Of a stretch of 6,822 bases of DNA, positions 1-6,103 are shown in pieces. The position numbers and the translations under genes are program-made. The stretch's first letter is position 1. Each line of letters opens with the position of its first letter. Below the pieces are notes generated by a model, which worked only from the letters and a program-made list of their open reading frames with translations, was not told where the DNA came from and did not search any database. Location: positions 1 to 6,822 of the forward strand of contig DNMQ01000040.1 of assembly GCA_003488145.1 (NCBI GenBank). Direction: 5' to 3'. The stretch comes from Pseudomonas sp. (GTDB lineage Bacteria; Pseudomonadota; Gammaproteobacteria; Pseudomonadales; Pseudomonadaceae).

Positions 1-2172
1 GCCCTTGCCCGAGCTGCCCAGCAGGTTGGAGCGCCAGATGAACATGTTGCGCGGGAAGTTATCCGGGTTGTCCGGCTGCTCGCAGGCAAACTTCAGCGAA
101 CCGTTCTTGAGCGACTGGGTGACGTAGTCCACCGGCGACATGCCGGCCGCTTCGGCTTCACGGCAGATCTGCAGCGGGTTGCGGTTGAGCTGCGGCGCGC
201 TCGGCAGCCAGCCGGCGCGTTCGGCGCGGATGTTGTAGTCGAGCATGTGCTCGGGGAACTGCGACTTGTCGGCCAGCGGCGAGAGCACCTCGTGGATGCT
301 CATCTTCTCGTGGCGCCACTGCGAGCTGTGGTTGTAGAAGAAGCTGGTGCCGTTCATCTGGCGTGGCGGACGGTGCCAGTCGAGGCCGAAGGCCAGCGGC
401 AGCCAGCCGCACTGCGGACGCAGTTTTTCCTGACCCACGTAGTGCGCCCAACCGCCACCGGTCTGCCCTACGCAACCGCACAACATCAGCATGTTGATCA
501 GCCCGCGGTAGTTCATGTCCATGTGGTACCAGTGGTTCATCGCCGCACCGACGATGATCATGGAACGGCCATGGGTCTTGTCGGCGTTGTCGGCGAATTC
601 ACGGGCGATCTGGATCGCCTTCTCGCGGGACACGCCAGTGATGACTTCCTGCCAGGCCGGGGTGCCGGGCACGCTGGCGTCGTCGTAGCTGGAAGCGACG
701 TTGGCGCCACCCAGACCACGGTCGATACCCAGGTTGGCGGCCATCAGGTCGAACACGGTGGCGACCTTGGTGGTGCTGCCATCGGCCAGGGTGATGCTGC
801 GGACCGGCACGCGGCGCAGCTGGATGCTCTCGCCTTCGGCGTGCTGGAAGTGCTCGTGGTGGATGCCGCCGAAGTACGGGAAGGCAACTTCGGCCGTTTC
901 GCCGCCATCGATCTGGGTCAAGCTCAGGTCGACATCGCGGCCGTCCTTGCCTTCGCGGGCTTCGATGTTCCACTTGCCCTTCTCGCCCCAGCGGTAGCCG
1001 ATCGAACCCAGCGGCGAAACCAGCTCGCCGGTGGTGCCGTCGACGGCGATGGTTTTCCACTCAGGGTTGTTTTCCTGGCCGAGGTTGTCAGCCAGATCGG
1101 AGGCGCGCAGGAAGCGGTCGGCGATGTAGCTGCCATCCTTCTCGTTCAGGCGCACCAGCACCGGCAGGTCGGTGTAGCGCTTGGCGTAGTCGCGGAAGTA
1201 GGCGCTCGGCTTCTCGAGGTGGAATTCCTTGAAGATGACGTGGGCGAAGGCCTGCGCCAGGGCGGCGTCGGTGCCCTGCTTGGGGTTGAGCCAGAGGTCG
1301 GTGAGCTTGGCGACTTCGGCGTAGTCCGGGGTGATGGCGACGGTCTTGGTGCCCTTGTAGCGGACCTCGGTGAAGAAGTGCGCGTCCGGCGTACGGGTCT
1401 GCGGGACGTTGGAGCCCCAGGCGATGATGTAGTTGGAGTTGTACCAGTCGGCCGATTCCGGCACGTCGGTCTGCTCGCCCCACACCTGTGGCGAGGCCGG
1501 CGGCAGGTCGCAGTACCAGTCGTAGAAGCTCAAGCACACGCCGCCAATCAGCGACAGGTAGCGGCTACCGGCCGCGTAGGAAACCATCGACATGGCCGGG
1601 ATCGGCGAGAAGCCGACCACGCGGTCCGGACCGTACTGCTTGACGGTGTAGACGTTGGCCGCGGCGATGATCTCGTTGACTTCTTCCCAGCTGGAACGGA
1701 TGAAGCCGCCCATGCCGCGCTTGCTCTTGTAGGACTCGGCCTTGGCCTTGTCCTCGACGATGCTGGCCCAGGCGTCCACCGGGGTCATGTTGCGCCGCGC
1801 TTCACGCCACAGCTTGAGCAGCGGCTTGCGCACCTTGGGGTACTTCAGGCGGTTGGCGCTGTAGATGTACCAGCTGTAGCTGGCCCCACGCGGGCAGCCG
1901 CGCGGCTCGTGGTTGGGCAGGTCGTTGCGGGTGCGCGGGTAGTCGGTCTGCTGGGTTTCCCAGGTGATCAGGCCGTTCTTGACGTAGATCTTCCAGGAGC
2001 AGGAACCGGTGCAGTTCACCCCGTGGGTGGAACGCACGATCTTGTCGTACTGCCAGCGCGAGCGGTAGACGTTCTCCCAGTCGCGGGATTCGATGCGGGT
2101 TTCGCCATGACCATCGGCGAACTCGCCTTGCTTCCTGTTGAAGAAGCGCAGTTGATCGAGCAAGTGGCTCAT
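1..2172 (-). CDS. narG: Respiratory nitrate reductase catalytic (alpha) subunit NarG, C-terminal part cut off by window edge
   Basis: Molybdenum subunit of the membrane-bound nitrate reductase NarGHI. It reduces nitrate to nitrite with two electrons and two protons, on the cytoplasmic face, fed by quinol through NarI and NarH. The frame is open from the ATG at 2172 to base 1, giving 724 codons of the roughly 1,250 usual for the family. Seen directly: the FS0 iron-sulfur site of the NarG type, with one His and three Cys (H50-x3-C54-x3-C58, then C93 in RGCPRGASYSW). The Mo-ligand aspartate is D222 in YCDLPPASPQ, followed by GEQTDVPESADWYNS. Also present are GSNVPQTRTPDAHF and, at the window end, IWRSNLLGSSGKG. 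Similarity to E. coli NarG, as I recall it, is very high throughout. GAGGAG lies 8 nt before the ATG and supports this start. It is the fourth gene of the operon, 105 nt after the second carrier; narHJI should follow outside the window. No frameshift is visible. Confidence 0.98.
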   Translation of the reverse strand, partial: MSHLLDQLRFFNRKQGEFADGHGETRIESRDWENVYRSRWQYDKIVRSTHGVNCTGSCSWKIYVKNGLITWETQQTDYPRTRNDLPNHEPRGCPRGASYSWYIYSANRLKYPKVRKPLLKLWREARRNMTPVDAWASIVEDKAKAESYKSKRGMGGFIRSSWEEVNEIIAAANVYTVKQYGPDRVVGFSPIPAMSMVSYAAGSRYLSLIGGVCLSFYDWYCDLPPASPQVWGEQTDVPESADWYNSNYIIAWGSNVPQTRTPDAHFFTEVRYKGTKTVAITPDYAEVAKLTDLWLNPKQGTDAALAQAFAHVIFKEFHLEKPSAYFRDYAKRYTDLPVLVRLNEKDGSYIADRFLRASDLADNLGQENNPEWKTIAVDGTTGELVSPLGSIGYRWGEKGKWNIEAREGKDGRDVDLSLTQIDGGETAEVAFPYFGGIHHEHFQHAEGESIQLRRVPVRSITLADGSTTKVATVFDLMAANLGIDRGLGGANVASSYDDASVPGTPAWQEVITGVSREKAIQIAREFADNADKTHGRSMIIVGAAMNHWYHMDMNYRGLINMLMLCGCVGQTGGGWAHYVGQEKLRPQCGWLPLAFGLDWHRPPRQMNGTSFFYNHSSQWRHEKMSIHEVLSPLADKSQFPEHMLDYNIRAERAGWLPSAPQLNRNPLQICREAEAAGMSPVDYVTQSLKNGSLKFACEQPDNPDNFPRNMFIWRSNLLGSSGKG

Positions 2173-2180
2173 TGGTTTCT

Positions 2181-2186
2181 CTCCTC
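2181..2186 (-). promoter_or_regulatory. Ribosome binding site of narG
   Basis: On the minus strand GAGGAG is followed by 8 nt and the narG ATG. The string AGTGAGGAG occurs here and again in front of the preceding carrier gene at 3765, so these two genes share nearly the same translation-initiation context. Confidence 0.7.
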
Positions 2187-2208
2187 ACTCCGGTTGCGAA
2201 CCACTGGC

Positions 2209-2220
2209 CCGACCGGTCGG
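2209..2220. repeat. 12-bp perfect palindrome upstream of narG
   Basis: CCGACCGGTCGG reads identically on both strands and lies about 37 nt before the narG start, between the hairpin pair and the ribosome binding site. In RNA it is too tight to fold on itself without losing central pairs. It could be an operator or chance in GC-rich DNA. I do not recognise a binding protein for it. Confidence 0.35.
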
Positions 2221-2229
2221 CTTATCAAT

Positions 2230-2261
2230 CTCGGCTTGCGCCAGCCGAGGTGGCTGGCGCA
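2230..2261 (-). repeat. Two overlapping, mutually exclusive RNA hairpins between narK1-type gene and narG
   Basis: In the 105-nt gap before narG the transcript can form one of two perfect stems. The first is a 10-bp stem, TGCGCCAGCC (2261-2252) with GGCTGGCGCA (2246-2237) around a 5-nt loop. The second is a 7-bp stem, CTCGGCT (2249-2243) with AGCCGAG (2236-2230) around a 6-nt loop. They share bases 2237-2249, so only one can form at a time. Neither is followed by a U-run; the sequence after it reads AUUGAUAAG, so a classical intrinsic terminator is not supported. A role in mRNA processing or in setting narG expression relative to the transporters is inference. Confidence 0.6.
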
Positions 2262-2277
2262 TTCGTTCGGTGCAACG

Positions 2278-3765
2278 TCAGGACGCGAGCTTCTGGCGGG
2301 CCTCCAACTCGCGATCGACGCTGGATACGTAGTACTCGTCGGAGAACGCGCCCTCGGGTTCCTTCAGCCAGAGCAGGCAGAGCCCGAAGCTGACGAACGC
2401 ACCGGCGGCAATCACCATGAAGAACTGCGAGGGGTTCACGAAGGTGAACAGGGTCAGGTAGCAGACGGCGCCGACGTTGCCGTAGGCCCCGGCCATGCCG
2501 GAGATTTGCCCGGTAACCCGGCGCTTGATCGAGGGGATGATCCCGAAGGTCGCACCCTCGGCACCCTGGACGAACATCGAGCAGGCCACGGTGATGGCGA
2601 CGGCGACGATCAGCGGCCAGGACGCGTTCATCAGCCCCATCAGGAAGAAGCCGACGGCGATGCCGAGCATGTAGGCGAGCATGACGAAGCGGCGGTTGCC
2701 GAAGCGGTCGGAGACCAGCCCGCCCATGGGCCGCGCCACCAGGTTCACGAAGGCAAACGAGGCGGCGATGATGCCCGCGGTGGTCGGGGTCAGGCCCCAG
2801 GTCAGCTCGAAGAACATCGGCAGCATCGACACCACCGCCAGCTCCGCGCCGAAGTTGGCGAAGTAGGTGGAGTTCAGCGCGGCCACGGTGTTGAAGGGAT
2901 ACTTGTCGTCTTCCGGCACGCCCTTCTTCAGGATCGGTATGTTGACCCGCAGGATCTGCACGACCTGGAAGATCACCACCAGCGCGATCACCGAGTAGCA
3001 GATCGCCGCGCCGGTCGCGCCCAGGTAACCCAGCCCCTCGATGCGCCAGACCAGGATCCCCAGCACGCCGACCATGGGGATGGTCCAGATGATCAGCTTG
3101 ATCATGTCGGCCCAGGTGCTGACTTCCAGCGCGCTGGCCTTGTGCGGCTTGCGGTGGATGGTGCCGGCCGGACCGTCGGTGAGCGCGAACCAGTAGTACA
3201 CGCCGTAGATGGCCATGATGATCGCCGAGCTGGCGATCGCCCAGCGCCAGCCTTCCGGCCCACCGAAGGCATGGATGGCGATGGCCGGCAGGCTCATGGC
3301 GGCAGCGGCTGAACCGAAGTTGCCCCAGCCGGCGTAGAAGCCTTCGGCGAAACCGATGTCCCTGGGCTTGAACCACATGGCGGTCATATGGATGCCAACC
3401 ACGAAGCTGGCGCCGATGGAGCCGAGGATCAGCCGCGACACCAGCAGCTGGGTGCGGCTATCACCAAAGGCGAAGAACAGCGCGGGCGCCGCCATCGTCA
3501 CCAGCAGCACCGAGAACACCCGGCGCGGGCCCCAGTGGTCCAGCGCCATGCCGACCAGGATGCGCGCCGGGATGGTCAGCGCCACGTTGGCGATGGCGAA
3601 CAGCTTGAGGTCCTCGGGCGTCAGCCAGTTCACGCTTTTCAGCATGCTCGAGGCCAGCGGCGCCATGCCGAACCAGACGAAGAAACAGATGTAGAAGGCA
3701 ATCCAGGTCAGGTGCAGGGCCCGGATCTCGGGGCGCTTCCATTCGAACAGCGTAGAAACTCTCAT
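2278..3765 (-). CDS. narK1: NarK1-type (type I) nitrate transporter, major facilitator superfamily
   Basis: Inner-membrane nitrate carrier of the nitrate/nitrite porter family, 495 aa. It resembles the type I branch (NarK1/NasA-like), believed to import nitrate with protons. Seen: a short cytoplasmic N-terminus, then about 12 canonical helices. R68 in TIPARI (helix 2) and R345 in NLVARPMGG (helix 8) match the paired substrate-binding arginines of the family. MFS loop motifs are GMALDHWGPRR (72-82) and GGLVSDRFGNRR (348-359). Two nitrate-signature segments occur, near 135-153 (FAEGFYAGWGNFG) and 399-430 (QGAEGATFGIIPS, then GMAGAYGN). Two extra hydrophobic segments, about 221-241 and 249-273, lie between helices 6 and 7, suggesting 14 helices. 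The ATG at 3765 is chosen because GAGGAG sits 6 nt upstream. A start at 3810 would overlap the preceding gene and lacks such support. It begins 14 nt after the stress-protein gene. The type I label is from remembered families; exact transport mode is not shown by sequence. Confidence 0.9.
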   Translation of the reverse strand: MRVSTLFEWKRPEIRALHLTWIAFYICFFVWFGMAPLASSMLKSVNWLTPEDLKLFAIANVALTIPARILVGMALDHWGPRRVFSVLLVTMAAPALFFAFGDSRTQLLVSRLILGSIGASFVVGIHMTAMWFKPRDIGFAEGFYAGWGNFGSAAAAMSLPAIAIHAFGGPEGWRWAIASSAIIMAIYGVYYWFALTDGPAGTIHRKPHKASALEVSTWADMIKLIIWTIPMVGVLGILVWRIEGLGYLGATGAAICYSVIALVVIFQVVQILRVNIPILKKGVPEDDKYPFNTVAALNSTYFANFGAELAVVSMLPMFFELTWGLTPTTAGIIAASFAFVNLVARPMGGLVSDRFGNRRFVMLAYMLGIAVGFFLMGLMNASWPLIVAVAITVACSMFVQGAEGATFGIIPSIKRRVTGQISGMAGAYGNVGAVCYLTLFTFVNPSQFFMVIAAGAFVSFGLCLLWLKEPEGAFSDEYYVSSVDRELEARQKLAS

Positions 3766-3771
3766 GTTGAG

Positions 3772-3777
3772 CTCCTC
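3772..3777 (-). promoter_or_regulatory. Ribosome binding site deciding the narK1-type start
   Basis: GAGGAG on the minus strand lies 6 nt before the ATG at 3765, squeezed into the 14-nt gap after the stop codon of the stress-protein gene. It favours the 495-aa product over a version starting 45 nt earlier at 3810. The tight spacing suggests translational coupling. Confidence 0.7.
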
Positions 3778-3779
3778 AC

Positions 3780-4238
3780 TCAGGGGCAGGCTTGAATCAG
3801 GACCGGGCAAGGCGCCCGGCGGGCCAGGAAGGCGCTGACGCTGCCGAAGGTCATGTAGTCGAGCTCGTCGACCAAGAGATTCAGCGAGCGGGAGATGAAG
3901 CCGCCGTCCGGTTCATTGGAATGCCGCGCGATGACCAGCAGGTCAGGCTTCTTGTGCTCGGCGGCCTTGAGGATCATCTTGCGGGCGTCGCCTTCGGCGA
4001 GGATCACGTCGACGTCCAGTCCGAAGGCGCTGACCTTGGCCGCCGCCTCCTGCAGGAAGGCCTGGAATTCGCGACGCTCGCGCTCGTACAGCTCGACCGC
4101 CGAGTCGCTGGTGTCACGGGTCTCTTCCACCACGCCGATCAGCATGATCAGCGGCTTCAGCGGACCGAACATCTCGAGCGTGGCGTCCAGCGCTTTCCTG
4201 GCGTTACGCGAGTTGTCGTAGGCAATCATGATGTTCAT
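3780..4238 (-). CDS. Universal stress protein (UspA family) embedded in the nitrate transporter operon
   Basis: Single-domain cytoplasmic Usp of 152 aa. The N-terminus MNIMIAYDNS has the beta-strand plus conserved Asp (D8) of the fold. GDARKMILKAAEHKKPDLLVIARHS (83-107) is the central alpha/beta segment, and FGSVSAFLARRAPCPVLIQ (131-149) is the C-terminal helix and strand with the typical APCPVL ending. ATP-binding members carry G-x2-G-x9-G-S/T. Here the first glycines are replaced (ARHS at 104-107) and the stretch up to G132-S133 is longer than usual, so ATP binding is doubtful. GGAGAG 5 nt before the ATG supports the start. It lies 15 nt after narK2 and 14 nt before narK1, so co-transcription with them is nearly certain. 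Some P. aeruginosa Usps are induced by ANR and aid anaerobic survival. A similar role, or one tuned to nitrate respiration, is inference; no partner is identifiable. Confidence 0.9.
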   Translation of the reverse strand: MNIMIAYDNSRNARKALDATLEMFGPLKPLIMLIGVVEETRDTSDSAVELYERERREFQAFLQEAAAKVSAFGLDVDVILAEGDARKMILKAAEHKKPDLLVIARHSNEPDGGFISRSLNLLVDELDYMTFGSVSAFLARRAPCPVLIQACP

Positions 4239-4253
4239 GGCAGCTCTCCGGAC

Positions 4254-5855
4254 TCAGGGGTTCTTCACGTAGGCGTTGGGGCGCAGGTAGAACCACCAGT
4301 TGAGGATCAGGCACAGCGCGTAGAACACCGCGAAGCCGTACATCGCCACTTCCGGGGTGCCGGCCTTGACCTGTTCGCCAATCACGATCGGGGCAACGAA
4401 GGAGCCGTAGGCGGCGACAGCGGAGGTCCAGCCGAGTACAGGGCCGGCCTTCTCGCGGTCGTAGATGACGCCGATGGTGCGGAAGGTCGATCCGTTGCCG
4501 ATGCCGCTGGCGGCGAACAGCACCAAGAACAGCACCAGGAACAGGAAGAAGAACTCTTCGGGCTGGGCCGAGCTGTAGGCCTGCTGCATCACGTAGCCGG
4601 CAGCGACCGAGGCGATGACCATGACCACCGAGATGACCTGGGTAACGATGGAGCCGCCGACCTTGTCGGAGATCCAGCCGCCCAGCGGACGGATCAGGGC
4701 GCCGATGAACGGGCCGATCCATGCGTAGGTCAGCGCGCTCGGTGCATTGGGGTTGGCGACGCGGGTCACCACACCGTCGGCACCGACCTCGTTCATGAAG
4801 CCGAAGATCACCGTGATCGACAGCGGCAGCGCCATGGAGAAGCCGATGAACGAGCCGAAGGTCAGGATGTAGAGGATGCTCATCGACCAGGTGTGCTTAT
4901 CGCGGAAGATCGCGAACTGGCGCTTGATGTTCGGGCTGATGCTGCCTGGCAGCAGGCGCAGCATGCCGAGCGTCGCGCCGATGGTCAGCAACATCACGCC
5001 CCACATGTTCAGCACACCGAGACCGGTCGGCGCGGGCAGGTAGAGGTACAGACCGACCGCGGCGGCGACGAAGGCCACGGCGTAGAGGCCGAGGATCTTG
5101 CCGAAGGCGTTCAGCGGGTAGCCCGGAGTTGGCGAGATCACCAGCAGGTTGTTCATGCCGAACCAGCCGGCGAAGGCCAGCGGCACCAGGAACAGCAGCC
5201 AGACCCAGCCGGCGTTCTGGATCCAGGTATCGGTGCCGGCAGCGATCTTGCCGATCAGCGTGCCGCTGTCCTTGATCAGCTCCATCGGCGCGCCACCCGC
5301 TGCACCGAACACACCGGCGGTCATCACCAGCGGAATCAGGATCTGCATGGTGGTCACGCCGAAGTTGCCCAGGCCCGCGTTCAGCCCCAGCGCCAGCCCT
5401 TGCTGGTTCTTCGGGAAGAAGGTGCTGATGTTGCTCATCGAGCAGGCGAAGTTGCCGCCGCCGATACCGGAGAGGAAAGCCAGCAACTGGAACACCCACA
5501 GCGGCGTGTCCTGGCTCTGCAGCGCGAAGCCGGCCCCAGCCGCAGGGATCATCAGCAGCGCGGTGGTCAGGAAGATGGTGTTGCGCCCGCCGGCGATGCG
5601 GATCATGAACGACGCAGGAATGCGCAGGGTGGCGCCGGTGAGGCCGGCGATGGCAGTCAGGGTGAACAGCTCGGCGGGCTCGAAGGGAAAGCCCAGGTTG
5701 AGCATCTGTACCGTGACGATGCCCCACATCAGCCAGATGGCGAAGCCCATCAGCAGACTCGGGATGGAGATCCACAGATTGCGATTGGCGACCCGCTTGC
5801 CTGTGGTGTCCCAGAATATCTGGTCCTCCACGTCCCACTTTTCGATATTGCTCAT
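4254..5855 (-). CDS. narK2: NarK2-type (type II) nitrate/nitrite transporter, major facilitator superfamily
   Basis: Inner-membrane carrier resembling E. coli NarK/NarU, which exchange external nitrate for internal nitrite. It has 533 aa against about 460 in E. coli. Seen: the type II N-terminus (RVANRNLWISIPSLL, 21-35). R78 in TLRIPASF and R389 in GPFIGALIRPLGG match NarK substrate arginines R89 and R305. Nitrate signature 1 is at 132-168 (GGNFACSMSNISTFFPK, then GLNAGLGNFGV) and signature 2 at 451-463 (GIGNGSTFRT). An insertion of about 70 residues (roughly 241-309) between helices 6 and 7 contains two clear hydrophobic segments (254-273, 280-302), giving 14 predicted helices. AGAGGA 6 nt before the ATG supports the start. 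It is first in the operon, behind the ANR/NarL/IHF promoter. In P. aeruginosa the type I gene comes first, as I recall, so the order here is reversed. The family is certain; antiport versus symport is inferred from similarity. Confidence 0.95.
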   Translation of the reverse strand: MSNIEKWDVEDQIFWDTTGKRVANRNLWISIPSLLMGFAIWLMWGIVTVQMLNLGFPFEPAELFTLTAIAGLTGATLRIPASFMIRIAGGRNTIFLTTALLMIPAAGAGFALQSQDTPLWVFQLLAFLSGIGGGNFACSMSNISTFFPKNQQGLALGLNAGLGNFGVTTMQILIPLVMTAGVFGAAGGAPMELIKDSGTLIGKIAAGTDTWIQNAGWVWLLFLVPLAFAGWFGMNNLLVISPTPGYPLNAFGKILGLYAVAFVAAAVGLYLYLPAPTGLGVLNMWGVMLLTIGATLGMLRLLPGSISPNIKRQFAIFRDKHTWSMSILYILTFGSFIGFSMALPLSITVIFGFMNEVGADGVVTRVANPNAPSALTYAWIGPFIGALIRPLGGWISDKVGGSIVTQVISVVMVIASVAAGYVMQQAYSSAQPEEFFFLFLVLFLVLFAASGIGNGSTFRTIGVIYDREKAGPVLGWTSAVAAYGSFVAPIVIGEQVKAGTPEVAMYGFAVFYALCLILNWWFYLRPNAYVKNP

Positions 5856-5861
5856 GGTCGA

Positions 5862-5867
5862 TCCTCT
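5862..5867 (-). promoter_or_regulatory. Ribosome binding site of narK2-type gene
   Basis: AGAGGA on the minus strand, 6 nt before the ATG at 5855. It lies a short distance downstream of the leader hairpin at 5879-5899. Confidence 0.65.
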
Positions 5868-5878
5868 TGGCGCAGGGC

Positions 5879-5899
5879 CCCGCTGGCATACGCAGCGGG
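5879..5899 (-). other. Hairpin in the 5' leader of the narK operon transcript
   Basis: CCCGCTG (5899-5893) pairs perfectly with CAGCGGG (5885-5879) around a 7-nt loop. If transcription starts near 5909, this stem starts about 10 nt from the 5' end and ends 11 nt before the ribosome binding site. There is no U-run, so it is not a terminator. It could stabilise the mRNA 5' end; that is inference. Confidence 0.5.
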
Positions 5900-5915
5900 A
5901 TCAGGAATGGCTCGC

Positions 5916-5921
5916 ACGCTA
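5916..5921 (-). promoter_or_regulatory. Predicted -10 element of the narK operon promoter
   Basis: TAGCGT on the minus strand keeps the three most conserved positions of a sigma70 -10 hexamer (T, A and final T). It lies at exactly the distance expected for a class II FNR/ANR-activated promoter: with a start at about 5909, the box at 5944-5957 is centred at -41.5. No good -35 hexamer is present, as is usual when an FNR-type activator replaces it. The hexamer alone would be weak; the spacing is the main support. Confidence 0.55.
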
Positions 5922-5928
5922 AGCGGGG

Positions 5929-5940
5929 CGGATCGATCCG
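5929..5940. repeat. 12-bp perfect palindrome in the narK promoter spacer
   Basis: CGGATCGATCCG is a perfect palindrome between the -10 hexamer and the ANR/DNR box, at about -20 to -31 of the inferred transcript. It may be an operator where a bound protein would block RNA polymerase, or chance. No known regulator is recognised for it. Confidence 0.35.
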
Positions 5941-5943
5941 AAT

Positions 5944-5957
5944 TTGACCGAGGTCAA
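5944..5957 (-). promoter_or_regulatory. ANR/DNR (FNR-type) binding box of the narK operon
   Basis: TTGAC-CGAG-GTCAA; the arms are perfectly inverted and extend to TTGACC/GGTCAA. It matches the FNR-family pattern TTGAT-N4-ATCAA in its TTGA/TCAA cores. The GC-containing outer bases are common in Pseudomonas ANR and DNR sites. It would activate the carrier-narG operon under oxygen limitation (ANR) or nitric oxide (DNR). The sequence cannot tell which of the two binds. Confidence 0.8.
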
Positions 5958-5994
5958 TACACGGCTAGTGGCAATTTGCTTTACACGCCGTTTC

Positions 5995-6010
5995 TACCTC
6001 TAACGAAGTA
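5995..6010. promoter_or_regulatory. NarL (7-2-7) binding site
   Basis: TACCTCT matches the NarL heptamer TACYYMT completely. After a 2-nt spacer, CGAAGTA matches the inverted heptamer AKRRGTA in 6 of 7 positions. The 7-2-7 inverted arrangement is the high-affinity NarL/NarP layout in E. coli. The centre is about -93.5 from the inferred narK start. It would pass the nitrate signal of NarX, encoded just to the right, to the operon through NarL, presumably encoded beyond narX. Confidence 0.7.
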
Positions 6011-6031
6011 CTCCGTATTCATTAAAATAAA

Positions 6032-6045
6032 TTCAATAATATCAA
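6032..6045 (+). promoter_or_regulatory. Possible weak FNR-type site upstream of narX
   Basis: TTCAA-TAAT-ATCAA has a perfect right half-site but a poor left half (3 of 5). The right half ATCAA is shared with the IHF consensus that follows, so the match may simply reflect the IHF site. If real, it could place narX under ANR/DNR control. I could not define a convincing narX promoter around it. Confidence 0.25.
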
Positions 6046-6052
6046 TGAGTTA
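6040..6052 (+). promoter_or_regulatory. IHF binding site
   Basis: TATCAATGAGTTA matches the IHF consensus WATCAANNNNTTR at every fixed position. It sits in the most AT-rich stretch of the window (about 6017-6062), as good IHF sites do. It is centred near -137 from the inferred narK start, between the two NarL elements, where bending would bring the distal NarL element toward the promoter. IHF is known to be needed for nar operon activation in E. coli and P. aeruginosa. Confidence 0.7.
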
Positions 6053-6103
6053 TTTTACTTAACCGACCTTTCTTCATGAGCATCGCAAGAACCCAAATGC
6101 ATT

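Noticed and set aside
2222..2230. FNR half-site (TTGAT on the minus strand) upstream of narG
   Set aside because: There is no second half-site at the right spacing, so a separate ANR-dependent narG promoter is not supported.
2237..2261. Intrinsic terminator between the NarK1-type gene and narG
   Set aside because: The stem is strong but no U-run follows, and narG directly downstream has no visible promoter of its own.
247..3312. Very long plus-strand open frame (1021 codons) antisense to narG and the NarK1-type gene
   Set aside because: It spans two clearly recognised minus-strand genes and their intergenic gap. Its composition (runs of V, G, A, H, D, Q) is typical of an antisense frame of GC-rich genes, and no domain is recognisable.
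2225..3376. Minus-strand open frame of 383 codons within the NarK1-type gene
   Set aside because: It is a +1-type shadow of the carrier gene, rich in Arg and lacking membrane helices.
2278..3810. Upstream start at 3810 for the NarK1-type gene
   Set aside because: It would overlap the stress-protein gene by 31 nt and add an untypical N-terminus. The ATG at 3765 has an excellent ribosome binding site.
4897..5889. Minus-strand open frame of 330 codons overlapping the start of the NarK2-type gene
   Set aside because: It is an Arg/His-rich shadow frame, and the true frame encodes a textbook NarK protein.
5980..6008. TTTACA as a -35 element for narX
   Set aside because: No acceptable -10 hexamer lies 15-19 nt downstream. 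The narX promoter could not be assigned.
3792..6062. Long plus-strand open frame (756 codons) opposite the stress protein and NarK2-type genes
   Set aside because: It is low-complexity and rich in H, Q, E, D and R, it crosses two real genes and the promoter region, and it has no recognisable domain. It is an antisense shadow.
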